Shown one piece after another: positions 25,056 to 35,968 of a DNA stretch of 64,000 bases. The translations under genes and the position numbers were made by a program. The notes under the pieces are model-generated. The model worked only from the letters and a program-made list of their open reading frames with translations, did no database searches and was not told the DNA's origin. How positions within the stretch are numbered: the stretch's first letter is position 1; each line of letters opens with the position of its first letter. Source of the stretch: Pseudoips prasinana (lineage: Eukaryota > Arthropoda > Insecta > Lepidoptera > Nolidae); contig OX621234.1 of NCBI GenBank assembly GCA_951640165.1, positions 24,928,549 to 24,992,548 on the forward strand, read 5' to 3'.

Positions 25056-25535
25056 TAATAATAATAATAATCCGGGGATATTATTCACACACGTCCAACT
25101 GATCCCAAATTAAACAGAGCTTGTACTATGGAATATCATACTATCATAATCATACTTAATATACTACTTTTATTTTGTAAATACATACATACTTATATAG
25201 ATAACTAGCGGCTCGGTACGTGCTTCGCTACATATAAGGCATGGTAATAAAAAAAATGATTATTAAGTTCATTTATTCAAACAAAAAAATATTTTAAATT
25301 GCTAGCTAGTAAAAACTACGATTTTACACTTTTCCAGACTTTTTTTTAATTTTCTCTACGTACAAACCTTCCCTGGACTTCCACGAATAATTCAAGATCA
25401 AAATTAGCCAAATCGGTAAAGGCGTTGTTGAGTTATAACATTACAACGAAAAGTGGCATTGATTTTTATATATATAGATTACACCCATACACATGACCAA
25501 CTGTCATGCACACAAATATCTGTCATTGGTGGGAA
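25056..25535 (-). mobile_element. SINE (S3-like, minus) split by another repeat
   Basis: The 3' part lies at 25070-25200 (atcccaaattaaacagagct) and the tRNA-like head at about 25485-25535 (ggtgggaatcgaacc, a B-box on the - strand). The middle, about 25203-25480, begins taactagcggctcggtacgt and is a separate insertion of a LINE-tail type repeat, with tatatagat(t/a)a on both sides. Confidence 0.55.
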
Positions 25536-25799
25536 TCGAACCAAATTGATTTATTTATTTTCAAATTGAGCTTTAAATGTTGGGTAATAAAGTTTTATTT
25601 CTATTACCTCGGCTGCTGGCCTGTGAATATTTTGATTACAAAATAAAGTCACAGGCAGCAATTTCTCGAACTAAATATCAATTTAGTTTGAGGAACCGTA
25701 GATAGTTATTAGCAAAGTGTACGTGACGTGAAGTCTATGCATTATTAATACGTCAATGATCTAGCCAGATCGATATTATACAATACAAATATTGGTGGT

Positions 25800-26045
25800 T
25801 GAAATGTGGCAATTGCGTTTGCTGACGGCAACGAATATCGCCTTCCCATCTCATTCCGTAGGGTGCCTAGAAGGTCCTGAAGGAATATCTCCCAGAGAAC
25901 GGACAGCAGCGTCTCTTTGAGTTCTATGAACATCATACTGCGATCGCCAACCCGTCTGCCATATGTGGTAATTACGACAAAGCCCTTAAAATTATGAACA
26001 TAATTCCATTGTGGAGATCTTTTGGGGAGGCCATTGTACATGAGT
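25800..26045 (+). repeat. Repeat family D, diverged
   Basis: cgaatatcgccttcccatct, gaaggaatatctcccagaga, tgcgatcgccaacccgtctg, ending cattgtacatgagtggacc. Confidence 0.6.
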
Positions 26046-26874
26046 GGACCTTATTCGATTGATATAGCTGCATAGGATTTTCTAGAGTGATTTTCCATTG
26101 CTGCACCCCTACCACAACTCCACATAGTTTACTTACTTGATCAAACTTACCGATTTTTAGTATACATAGACATGTTAAGTTCGTTGAAGTTTACGCTAGG
26201 GGTGGCGCTAGTTAATGTACTGGAAAAAACTGCAATTATCATCGAGGAAATAAACTACATGAAATTGTAGTAGACATGCTGGTAATTTGCGATATAGTCT
26301 TGTCTAATAATGATTTGTTTCTTTTTTATTGTATTCTATATTAAGTTGCCAAACAAACTTACGGCTGAGATGCGATTACCGTAACATTAGCAACACACGC
26401 GGTGCCGAGCCACACTTATAGTGTACACATGCAGGTTGAGTTACTTTCGTCGAGCTGAAGTGAAGGACATGATGCTTTACCTCACTTAAATGTTATTACC
26501 GTTTAGCGCTACCCTGGACACTAGCACTGGAGCCTTATAACCTGATAATTCGTCCCTAAGCAATTTTAAAGTGAATGGGATAAGCTATTAATAGGTCACT
26601 CTTCCCCTACTCGGTTATCTCTTCTATGTAAGTATCTATCCCTTTAAAAACATAAAATGCCTCAAGTGGGAAATTATTTAGTGAAAACTGTAATAGATAA
26701 CTCGCGTAATTAATTTTGTTTGACTGAAAACTTTGAAGTTTTAACGAATCCAACATAAAATTAATTATGTGATCCGTTACAGTTTCCACAATCTCTCTCT
26801 CTCTCTACCTCTCTCTCTGTACGTCTGTTTGAATTATAATATAGAACATTATTTACTTCACTTTGTTGTTCAAG

Positions 26875-26960
26875 CCGCTCCACTCTGACGTGGCTTAACG
26901 ACTATTGTCTAACTACTACTAGCTTAACGTGTCCTCCAACCATGGAGACACATAGAACCC
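26875..26960 (+). repeat. Repeat family G fragment
   Basis: tgacgtggcttaacgactat, cttaacgtgtcctccaacca; matches the middle of the 17.3-kb copy. Confidence 0.5.
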
Positions 26961-27711
26961 TTTATCGATGAACATGGGCGAGTTTATACGCACCCAAAGC
27001 CAAAACATTAATACATAAATGGTTTTGGAAGGAATTCTGCAAGGCGAAGATAATTCCAAAGTTCAATCAAACTTTTTAATAAAGAAGGACTTTGCAGGAT
27101 TTTGATATTTTCTATGTTTTCTTCTGCTGAGATATCTTCTAATGTGATACGGAATCAGTAACCTAGATGACTTTTGACTATCATACCATAGTCCCATGAC
27201 AAACCAGGACCGTCTTCTTTAGTTGTAGCTATGCTTTCCGAGGAAAGGATCCCATGATCAATCAATCCTTAAACATATCTTCATTTTAAACTAAGAATGT
27301 TCGGTGCGGTAATTGGACCCGCACCCTCCCGGGCTCAACGGCGTCCGGACACTTTTAATCCTGTGGTGCGGATGGCTAAACACCGCACACCGCTCGTACA
27401 CAAAGATAAAATATTACGAATTATTATGTCTCTAATTAATCTGCATATACTATTTATTAAAATCTGACATATTCGCAAAGTTTCGAAGGATAAAATCCTG
27501 TTACAAATAAACAGGGTTTTAAATTCGAATCGAAACTTCGCGAACATATCAGAGATTAACAAATTATATACCTAATATTAAAATTCTTAGTTTAGTTTTT
27601 AAATTTTTAAAATGAGTATCTAAGTACTACTTACGCGATAACTCACGCACTCACATTCGCTTTTTAACACTTAGGAACGAATCATATGTTCTTAAGACTT
27701 AAGTACATAAA

Positions 27712-27985
27712 CTTAAAATTTATCACAGCTCCTCCCCCGTAGGTGATAGCGTGATAATTTGTACCCTTTATGTTGACCCGACTTGTTAGTAATATTCATG
27801 CAATATTTGAAGTAAATCCATGCAGTACTTTTTGAGTTTAGCCCGGACATACATACAGACAAAAATTCTAAAACCTACATTTTTGGCTTCGATATCGATT
27901 GCAGATCACGCTCCAAGTATCCTTTAAAAAAATATACAATGTACAGTTTTGACTTTCCTACGATTTTATTATGTGTATAGATTAG
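27712..27985 (+). repeat. Repeat family L, head-truncated
   Basis: cagctcctcccccgtaggtg to ttttattatgtgtatag; the ccccgcggttttacccgcg head is missing. Confidence 0.68.
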
Positions 27986-28344
27986 GTACTTAAATACAAA
28001 AATGAACATACATTATATTAAACGCACATTATCCTTGCGTGCACTATAATATGTAACAAACTTAATTGAAACTCTATTCGGCAGCGTAGATCTCTGAGAG
28101 CGTTAACTACTCTTTACTCTTTAAGTACTTGATTCTCCCTCTTCTCCCTCGTATCTAACTTCAAAGTTTCAATATCTACATAGCAATCAAAGTAAATATC
28201 TTCGTTCTTGTCATAACAGACTTCTTCAGTGCCCCTCTCATCATTCTAATTTCATTCACACTTCTTTCTTCGTACAATCCATTCTTCCTTGGAACTCCCT
28301 TCCACCGGAAATCAGGATGGCAAAGACTCGTTTTTTGTCGTTCG

Positions 28345-28502
28345 AAATTGTACAATAAATAATACAACAGTAATACGATATTAACCTATTTTTAAAAGAT
28401 ATGCGCGAGTTTTCTGTTTAAACGAGTAAACAGAAAGTTCGCGCATATCTTTTAAAAAAAGGTTAATATCGTATTACTGTTGTATTATTTATTGTACAAT
28501 TT
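28345..28502. repeat. 158-bp near-perfect palindrome
   Basis: Arms 28345-28420 and 28427-28502 (76 bp each) are reverse complements with three mismatches, around a 6-nt loop aacgag. Outer ends are aaattgtacaataaataata and its inverse; next to the loop, ttctgttta and taaacagaa. Confidence 0.9.
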
Positions 28503-28556
28503 ATTTATGCTATTTATGTATACATTTATATATTAGTTTATATATTTTATAGTATG

Positions 28557-28586
28557 TAAGTATATATATATATATATATATATATG
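28557..28586. repeat. (TA)n microsatellite
   Basis: About 13 TA units. Shorter TA runs occur at 18352-18370, 56814-56825 and 63270-63284, a (CT) run at 26791-26816, and (AAT)n at 17688-17708 and 25056-25072. Confidence 0.9.
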
Positions 28587-28599
28587 ATATGTATCTATT

Positions 28600-28765
28600 T
28601 AATTTATGTACCTTATATATCTTCTCACCTACAATATTTTTACACTCAGTGCACCTACCATGTTTTTCTCTGCATCGCCCCAAGGTTGACTGTTAGAGAA
28701 TGCCTTTGGCATTAAGTCCGCCTTTGTACAATTCTGTGCAAGAAGTTTTTAAATAAATAAAAAAA
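28600..28765 (+). mobile_element. LINE 3'-UTR remnant with A-rich tail
   Basis: Contains caaggttgactgttagagaa, a run on gcattaagtccgcctttgta and an A-rich tail aaataaataaaaaaac. This combination is familiar as the 3' end of lepidopteran Jockey-like LINEs. It lies between the (TA)n run at 28561 and the ORF2 relic at 28980, but the orientation order (3' end before ORF) shows these are separate insertions. Confidence 0.5.
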
Positions 28766-28979
28766 CAAAATATGTATGTACATCAAATGTGGCTAACAGA
28801 GATAGACATCTGACATACACCTGTTCGCATATATTTTGATGCACGATGTGCGTTCTCGACTAACTTAATGGTCCTGACGATTTATATTTAAGTATCCAGC
28901 TTTTTCAAGATACAAAATTTGCTTTCCATTGCATATATAAAACAAAAAACACCGTTGAGCTCTGACCGCCTAACATGGG

Positions 28980-29390
28980 GTGCCGGCCGAAGCTTGTTAT
29001 ATTATTTTGCCACACAGCTTTGTGAAGTGCGTCCTGCCGCTGAGCGGAAAACTCTCACAGGCTAGATGCCAGCTGTGGCGAAAGTGTACCAAACTGCCTA
29101 CACCATTTGTTCAACCATCAGAAAGTCTCGCCCCTGGATGGAAACTGCCTGGGCTAGCCTGGAAGTTATTAAATAGGCTTCGAACCCAGGTTGGTCGTAG
29201 CAGGGACAACTTGTTTAGGTGGGGTTACATCTATGATCGCAGCCTTCAATGCAAATGTGGTGTAGTCCCACAGACAATGGGACATCTGTTATCATGTAGC
29301 GCGTGCCCTTACAACTGCATGCTTAAAGAACTGATGGAGGCTACTCATAATGCGATTCTCGTGGCCAAGTTCTGGGCGGACACAATTTAG
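28980..29390 (+). pseudogene. LINE ORF2 C-terminal fragment
   Basis: The frame reads APGWKLPGLAWKLLNRLRTQ, LFRWGYIYDRSLQCKCGVVP and QTMGHLLSCSACPYN. This pattern (PG..LP...W.LLNR.RT, C.CG...QTM.H....C) is the zinc-knuckle tail of some non-LTR retrotransposon ORF2 proteins. The first ~50 codons read less convincingly. The frame stops at 29390 without RT motifs, so this is a short relic. Confidence 0.65.
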
Positions 29391-29820
29391 ATTGCCATCG
29401 ACTCGCTAAGAAGAAGATTTTGCCACTCCCTTATTTAAAATAAGAATAAACTGACAACCCTGTGCCTAATTTATCTGACCATTCTAAACCCGCATTGAAA
29501 TCACATTTGTACTAAGGTCGTTCTAACTTTACCTCACGCATGTTGCCAATATCATAACATTGGCAACAGGTGTGAGGCAAAGCGAGAGCGCAGATTTTTG
29601 CACTTAATTTATGTTAGCCGTAAACACTTTTAGTTATGGTCATAATAACCAGTATTATTACGGGTACTAAACAAAAACACGTAATTACGTACGTTTAAGT
29701 CAAGCAGATGTCACATTATATTTAAAATTATATGTATATTTATTATTATAGAATAGAATACAATGTATTGTACACACTCAAACAACGTAAATTCAATTAA
29801 AAAATAATAAAAAAATATGT

Positions 29821-30156
29821 AGAGACACATCAAGCTACCCCAATCTGCCAAATTTGCCCAATTAAAAGTGAATCTTATGCTTTTGTGATATAGTTAAAAA
29901 AATATAAAAGAAATTGAAAATGACTGAACGTGTGGCACAGCGGCATAGATAGTCGCCTCGCCGCTTCATGTCGCGGGTTCGAGTCCCGCGCCGGACTACT
30001 ATTTGTGTGACCCATAAATAGTTGTTCTGAGTCTGGATGTTATTTGTGTCCGTCTATTATACGTTTGTAAGGTACCCCGCGACACAGGGAATACATTCCC
30101 TAATGCGAGCTAAAAATAATTTGACAAATTGGGGTAGCTGGATGTGCTGGCGTCTG
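29821..30156 (+). mobile_element. Palindromic MITE, family P, copy 5, split by a SINE
   Basis: Left part 29821-29918 (agagacacatcaagctaccc to aaaagaaatt) and right part about 30116-30156 (aatttgacaaattggggtag to ggcgtctg) make one element interrupted by a ~200-bp SINE. aatt is present on both sides of the break, consistent with a short target duplication. Confidence 0.72.
29919..30115 (+). mobile_element. tRNA-derived SINE, family S2, nested
   Basis: A tRNA-like head (gtggcacagcggcatagata, tcgcgggttcgagtcccgcg, the B-box) is followed by a body with cccataaatagttgttctga and cgcgacacagggaat. It sits inside a family P MITE and is therefore younger. Confidence 0.78.
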
Positions 30157-32748
30157 TACAAAGGGCGGTCTTATCCCATTAAACGATTTCTTCTAGACAG
30201 CCTATGGATGGACTCTTACTATTTAAAATAATAGGTGTGCAACAAATGAAAAGGTATAAAAGCACGTATATATACAACAATTTGTATTGTTATACCCTTT
30301 TAGCAACAACTAAACTAAAAATAGAAAACAAAGCTACAATGTGGCTTTACCCCTCTATAGCGCCACCTCTCTAATCTATCGAGGGACCCACTTAATCACA
30401 CAAAAGTTTAATCACAATCTGACCGGCCGTTTAGTAGGTCCGTTATGGCTACTGTCATGTATCAAAGATGGCGTTGTATATTTTATTTACAATACGAAAC
30501 CAAAAAAATAGTATCTAAAGGCGACATCCCGAGGCGACATCAAAAAGTAACAGCAGTTCCATACAAAATGTATGGGAAAATAATAATAAGATTTCGCGAA
30601 TTGTCCTGTGTTTTAATAGTTGTTCTAGTGTTCATGGCGGTGACAGATCCAACAAATCAAAGATCCCTCAAAACTGACGAGCTATTCTTGAGAGATAAAT
30701 GTTGTAACTAACTCCACTTTGTTTTATATACAAGGGGTAACGTAAATAGTGGATGTAACTTGAGTAACTTAATTTGTAAATGAAACTGGATTAAGTGAAG
30801 CATGTTACCGACATCCAGGATTTACAAGAAATTTATTCACGTCTAAAAATTGATTTTCTAGCTAACTGGTTTTCTTTCATTTGTTCAGTGTTATAGGTAG
30901 ATAGATACAGTGCATCCACGCTGACCTTAACAAAATACATTTTGTAGAACTCCCAAGCATGCCGGTCTCCTTGCGATAGACCTGTCATTGTATGGAAATC
31001 CTATACAATGCGAGATCAGCTTATACTCTACTTATTAATTTCTAATACGCACATAAATAATAGTGGTGAGCGCGTTGGGATTTAACTTGAGACTACCGTC
31101 TCCGCAGTCCAACCACAAGGCTGTTATTATATACCGGATAACTATTTACGCCCTTATTACGGATAAAATTAAAGAAATTAGGATTAAATGAGGAAATAAA
31201 TAATAAAGTGAAAGAAAAATTACTGGTGAAAGCATATTGAGCTGTTAAATGGTCCTTTAAATGGAGACAGAGAAAACATCACTGATATGTGCCTGGCAGT
31301 TTCAGTTGGAATTACAAAATTAAAGAAGAAGCTATTAATAGTTGTAAATCTAAATTTATTTCGCTAACATTAACTATTTGATGACATTAAAAAACTTGTT
31401 GGGTCAGATGTACTGACACAACTGACGATAAACTTGTCAAAGCTCATTGAAAGTTTAATTATAGCTGCTATTAATTTATTTTCTAGTAAAATACAACGGT
31501 TTACTGTAATCTATTCACACCTTATTTGTTGCAACTGATTATCCCAGTATTAAAATATATACTTATCTGAAGTCCGTACTAGTAAGTAAAATGAAGTTTG
31601 AATACAAAGTTTGAAATCAATTACGTTATGGCTTAACTTAACTTGAGGGTTCTCTCATCTAGTCATGATGGCCAGATAAGAGAACTCTCAACTGGATAAC
31701 ATAACATCGTGACAAATTGACAATGACGCTGCAGACAACTATTTATGGGTCACTCAAATAGTTGTCATGTTCGGGATTTAAACTGGAACACGAGGGCGCT
31801 GGGGTACTAGCGAGAGACTTAATCACTGCGCCATACGTGCAGCCAATTAATGGTCATCAGATTAGAACTCTTATACAAATTAAAGGATAGAAGAAAGTTT
31901 GATAAAAAGTAGCTTGCACTATTTATAGGAAACTTATTATTTGTACACACATGACTATGTAAATTAAACCTTGTAGTCAATAAAACATATTTTCATTGCG
32001 ATGTATTTCTGTATTATGAATGTCCCATACGTTAATAATACAAAGCATTAAATGCACCGTGCCACCTAATCCTTAACACACACGTTGTTTTATGATTCAA
32101 AGTAGAGTAGTAATTAAACAGCGGTCGTATGTCGTAAATAATTTACTTGGGCATTTATGTTATAGCATTCAGTTACAAGTGCTGCAAACCACGAATCTTA
32201 CGATAGATTGCTTTCATAATCTGTATAGTACTGTGACATTATTGTTAGGTAAAATCTGTCTCACCTGGTAAAGATTTGGCCGTTGAGCGCGTTTGTATTC
32301 TAAAATTGGAATGAAATAATTTGTGGCGTTATTTTCAGTATTGTATTGTTAAACAGTGAGAAGGCGCCAAGACAACATCACGATGTACCGTTGCGTTGTG
32401 TAAGAGTTACTTACATCTGTAACGTCGGGCACAATAAATAGACGTTAATCTATATAATTAAGAATTTAATACCGTTCCTTGTTATGTACTTCACCGGTGA
32501 ACTGGTGGTATAGACTTGATTAATTACGTTTTATTTTAGTTTTTACCGAATTACAAATTGGAAAAGTCACCCTCAAATTTGGCAACTAACTATGATTTTT
32601 AAACATTATAACGGACCGTAAGTCACTGTTGGAACGTTACGTTACGTTAATAAATCATGATTTTTTTGGTTTGTTTCTTAGTGTTGTTGGCAGATTAAAT
32701 GAAATTGATTTTTAATCCATGTAAAACATATTTTACACACTTATAAAG
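30157..32748. other. No gene seen; searched for upstream PDE exons
   Basis: No HNxxH or HDxxHPG metal motif, nor the helix preceding the 33560 exon, could be read in the + frames. Contains a SINE at 31735. The 88-codon frame at 30445-30711 has no recognisable motif. Confidence 0.5.
31735..31850 (-). mobile_element. tRNA-derived SINE, family S2, 5' part
   Basis: On the - strand: gtatggcgcagtgattaagt (A-box side), a degenerate B-box near ttccagtttaaatcccgaac, then cccataaatagttgtc. It is cut short after the first body motif. Confidence 0.6.
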
Positions 32749-33475
32749 AACTAGCTATGGCCCGCGTTAAACTTTATAAATTATAGCTTACGAGCAATGC
32801 CCCGCGGTCTCACCCGCGTTAAAGTAGTTTTAGCTTAAAGAGTAATAAACATACATACATCCATACATCGATACTCACAAACTTTCGCATTTATAATATT
32901 AGTAGGATGTGTACCTCTAGCGGTTTTGGCAGTGCACCGCGGAATAGCTCGCAGATGGTAGATCTTTTCCTACGTATGTACACACGCCAGCACATCAACA
33001 AACAAACTTAGGTATACCTACTAACCAACTTTCGCATTTATAATATTAGCAGATTGTGGCAGTGCACGCCGGAATAGTATGCAGGTGGGAGATTTTTCCT
33101 ACTTACTTGACACTTATCGTCATATTTTGAACAATTCACACAATACTACTAATATTATAAATGCGAAACTTTGTGAGTATAGATGGATGTTTGTTACTCT
33201 TTCACGCAAAAACTACCGAACGGACTTTGATGAAACTTTGTAGTAATATAGCTTATATTCGAATAACACATAGGCTATAATTTATAAAGCTTAACGCGGG
33301 TAAAACCGCTGGGCACAGCTAGTATTTTAATAAATTATAGCCTATGTGTTATTCTGATGTATAAGCTATATTATTGTAAAGTTTCATTAAAATTCATTCA
33401 TAGGTTTTACGTGAAAGAGTGACAAACATCCATACTTACATTCTTTTGCGTTTATAATATTAGTAGTAAGTAGGC
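32749..33475. repeat. Cluster of family L copies in both orientations
   Basis: 32749-32906 is a + copy (itself with a doubled head, near 32790). 33142-33315 is a - copy that ends tgggcacagctagt. 33318-33475 is a + copy missing its head, so the last two form an inverted pair. Between them, two direct copies of a ~50-bp segment (tggcagtgcaccgcggaata at 32929 and its relative at 33055) and a scrap of family P MITE (32978-32999). The cluster ends 85 bp before the first PDE exon. Confidence 0.65.
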
Positions 33476-33559
33476 TCTCATTTTCAAAATTATTAGGTGC
33501 CAAAAAACTCACACAATCTGATAAATTTTACTTATGTTCAAACTATCTGTTCTTTATAG

Positions 33560-33800
33560 GGCCACCTGGATACAAATACTCTTGACCTGACCAAGAGTGA
33601 GCACAGGCTCCTGGTGCTGCAAATAGCGCTGAAGTGCGCTGACATATCGAACCCTTGCCGACCGTGGGAAATCAGCAGGAAGTGGAGCCTTAAGGTCTGC
33701 GAAGAGTTCTTCCGACAAGGAGACTACGAAAGGAAACTCAGGCTGCCCGTCTCGGCATTTTGCGATAGGAACTCCACATCGATACCTAAAATTCAGACCG
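33560..33800 (+). CDS. PDE7: PDE7-type cyclic nucleotide phosphodiesterase, internal exon (catalytic domain)
   Basis: This exon encodes 80 complete codons, starting [16 protein letters not shown] and including [30 protein letters not shown] and [15 protein letters not shown]. It closely resembles the class I PDE catalytic domain of PDE7 (family pattern ALKCADICNPCR.W, EEFFHQGD). The Asp of KCADISNP is the conserved metal-binding residue, and the Gln of IPKIQTG is the invariant purine-binding Gln. Family knowledge: hydrolysis of cAMP to 5'-AMP in the cytosol. The acceptor is tctttatag/ggc and the donor is accg/gtaaaat; the downstream intron is phase 1 and only 92 bp. The upstream exons with the first HD metal motifs (HNxxH, HDxxHPG) were not found in the 33 kb to the left, so they lie outside the window or far away. 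PDE8 and PDE4 fit less well. Confidence 0.88.
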
Positions 33801-33892
33801 GTAAAATATCATGATTACTTTAAATATGTATAACTTGTATTGATGCACATTTCATACACAAATAATTTACTCACTTAAATACTGTTTTACAG

Positions 33893-34909
33893 GCTTCTTT
33901 AGATTCGTCGTGACGCCGTTGATATCAGAGTGGCACAGATTCCTCCATAACGATCTCTCTTATCAAATGCTCAATAACCTTCTATACAATCAAAACAAAT
34001 GGGAGGCTTTAGTCGCTCAAGAGATCGCCGAGGAAACATACACTGAAATATCTGACGCAGACATGGTCGACGATGATATGGGGACCACATCTGACACCAA
34101 CATGTCCGACAGCTCAGAGTTGCTCCTGCCGCCGCGGCGAAGCTCGCTCAACCCGACCCGGCAGAGTGCCTTCAAGGAACAGCTGCGGCGGTTCTCTGTG
34201 CCTCTTAACGTTTTCCAAGACACAAAATTCAAAAACAAGGACATGACAAGCCGAACGTCTTCGGTAGCGGAATTGCGTGGACAAGATAACAGCAATCCCA
34301 TAGGCAGCGACCGCTCAGTGAATTCTCAGCTCAGCGCGCAAGGACAAAGTAAACACCTGCCGCAACCTACTGATAGGGTTCTAAGCTCTGAGAAACTATT
34401 ACCAGACACTTCTATAACTTCAATCACGACACCAACACAAGCCACTCGCCTCGTTACAATGTTAAAAAAGGGCTGCACATGGAAGTTGGTTCGCCAACAA
34501 ACCTTCCCACTGCTAGACTCGACTCGCAAATATGCGTTCGCCTCGCGTCCGCTTCATACGAGCCACGAAGACGCTATATTCTTATCGCAGTACTTAACGG
34601 ATCTAGCTAGTTTGGAGCCAGGTACATGCGAAGAAGAAACAGATGCCAAGTTGGACTGTCTCATTGTAAGCACGGAAACCGATGTTACTGAAACCGAAAA
34701 CTCTTCTGAAACTACTCTAGAACCGGTTGTAACACCGCGAAACTTTAAGCTAGAGAATAAAGCGGTGATAATGTTGAGTGCCAGAGGAGAAGGTTCATCT
34801 ACAGTAGGCAGCCAGCTTCGCGACAATTTGACATCAGTGCCGTTAGGCCTCGAATCAGTACCATTGCTTCGCCGAAGGAAGTCTATGCCAGGTGATATTG
34901 TAGCTTTTG
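33893..34909 (+). CDS. PDE7: PDE7-type phosphodiesterase, large exon: end of catalytic domain plus long disordered tail
   Basis: Follows a 92-bp intron (acceptor tgttttacag). The split Gly codon gives QTG/FFRFVVTPLISEWHRF, matching the last catalytic helices of PDE7 (GFM.YLVEPLF.EWARF), which end near NKWEALVAQE about 45 residues in. The remaining ~290 residues are Ser/Thr/Glu-rich and look disordered, far longer than the short C-terminus of vertebrate PDE7. The tail contains an acidic patch (SDADMVDDDMG) and basic Ser motifs PPRRSSLNP (codons from 34135), LRRFSVPL (34186) and LRRRKSMPG (34870-34884), all fitting the PKA consensus RRxS. The donor is ttttg/gtaagt at 34910, phase 1. If that intron is retained, the frame closes at 34968 after 19 further codons. 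The catalytic homology is seen directly; regulation by PKA is inference. Confidence 0.85.
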
Positions 34910-35299
34910 GTAAGTTGGCTTTTACTAAGACTATGTCGAAAATTCACATCAAGCTTTTATACATATAAGTAATTGACCAAAGTATTCTTTAACAGTAAAT
35001 TACAATTTGTATTATTTACATTTTGTACATATTCAGCTACCATTACCCTTTTTCTATTCATCCATCCAACGCTAAACGGTTGCAGGAAGAAGATCGTTTT
35101 TAGCGATAAGGCCGCCAGTTGCATCGTATTGTTCTACATATAATGTACTTTTAGTGTCCCTTATGCAATAAATTGTAATTTACTTTTTCTGCTTCTGACT
35201 TATATTAGCCGAACACTGTTTTTGATTTGATGTGGCGTTACTTAAAGCCGTATTTAATTTACGCCTATTGTGAATACTAAGATAAGACGAACAGGATGT

Positions 35300-35500
35300 C
35301 AAACTGTTGCTGGTACGTCGTGAATATAACTTCGTGTCGCGGGTTCGAGTCCCGCGCCGTACAACTATTTGTGACACCCATAAATAGTTGTACGGCATAA
35401 ATAGTTCTGAGTCTGGATGTCATTTGTGTCTGTCTATTATCTGTTTGTAAAGTAGCCCGCGACACAGGGATTAATTTCCATAAGGCGGGCGTTGTCTTTT
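35300..35500 (+). mobile_element. tRNA-derived SINE, family S2, in PDE intron
   Basis: Contains tcgcgggttcgagtcccgcg and the S2 body ctgagtctggatgtcatttg with cgcgacacagggatt. The A-box half of the head is missing. A short duplication of aaatagttgtacggc lies inside. It lies between the PDE exons at 33893 and 35666. Confidence 0.72.
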
Positions 35501-35665
35501 TTAATATGACCAAATTAATGTGAATCAAAGATTCAGTCATATGCTATTATGTTATAATAATCTATTATCATCGTTGAAAGAAGCTAGATCCTTTAAAATA
35601 ATAATCAATATCTTAAATAAATCACGTTGTACATCGTGATTTAGCTTCCATGTTTTATGTTATAG

Positions 35666-35958
35666 GTCCCAAAGAAAAGACGATGCGTGAAGTGACCTCG
35701 GCCTTGCCTGAGTTGTTGCGTCGCACACTGTCGAGTAAAGAGAGTTGGACTCGGCGACGTGGGTCGGCTCCGTCCCCCATAGCCCCGTCCGAACTACGGG
35801 GACTAGCCGCACTCGGCTCTTTGCGACACAGCGTGAACGGCGGCCGGAGGAAGACGAGCCCGATGGTTACGTGCCTGCAATGGCACGCCAGGACCACCTA
35901 TAATGTTCAGGAAAAACCGTATCAACATATGACACGCAGGAGCTCCTTGCCTGTCGAG
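35666..35958 (+). CDS. PDE7: PDE7-type phosphodiesterase, C-terminal tail exon
   Basis: The acceptor tgttatag/gtccc restores the frame (Gly split over the intron), giving GPKEKTMREVTSALPELLRR. The exon is Arg/Ser-rich and adds basic Ser/Thr motifs TRRRGSAPSP (35752), GRRKTSPM (35845) and TRRSSLPVE (35935). Strong coding character supports it: long open frame, G+C-rich codons and a phase that matches the preceding exon. Two donors are possible. gag/gtgatg after 35958 is phase 0 and is used here; acag/gtgctt after 35968 is phase 1 and would lead to a stop five codons into the next exon. Without splicing, the frame closes at 35976. No recognisable domain lies in this exon. The 35-kb-region intron before it carries a SINE copy. 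Confidence 0.75.
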
Positions 35959-35968
35959 GTGATGACAG

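Larger units (their letters stand above)
23401..28344. other. No gene seen (apart from repeats listed)
   Basis: Includes SINE-tail-like scraps (23930-23990, 24290-24420) and repeats at 25056, 25800, 26875 and 27712. 28080-28344 has an open frame on either strand without recognisable homology. Confidence 0.5.

Noticed and set aside
30445..30711. 88-codon + frame
   Set aside because: No motif; weak composition; adjacent to repeats.
1..33559. Upstream PDE7 catalytic exons
   Set aside because: Searched by eye for HNxxH and HDxxHPG coding stretches on the + strand; none could be supported.
34017..34826. Three - strand frames opposite the PDE tail exon
   Set aside because: Shadows of the coding exon with its biased codon use.
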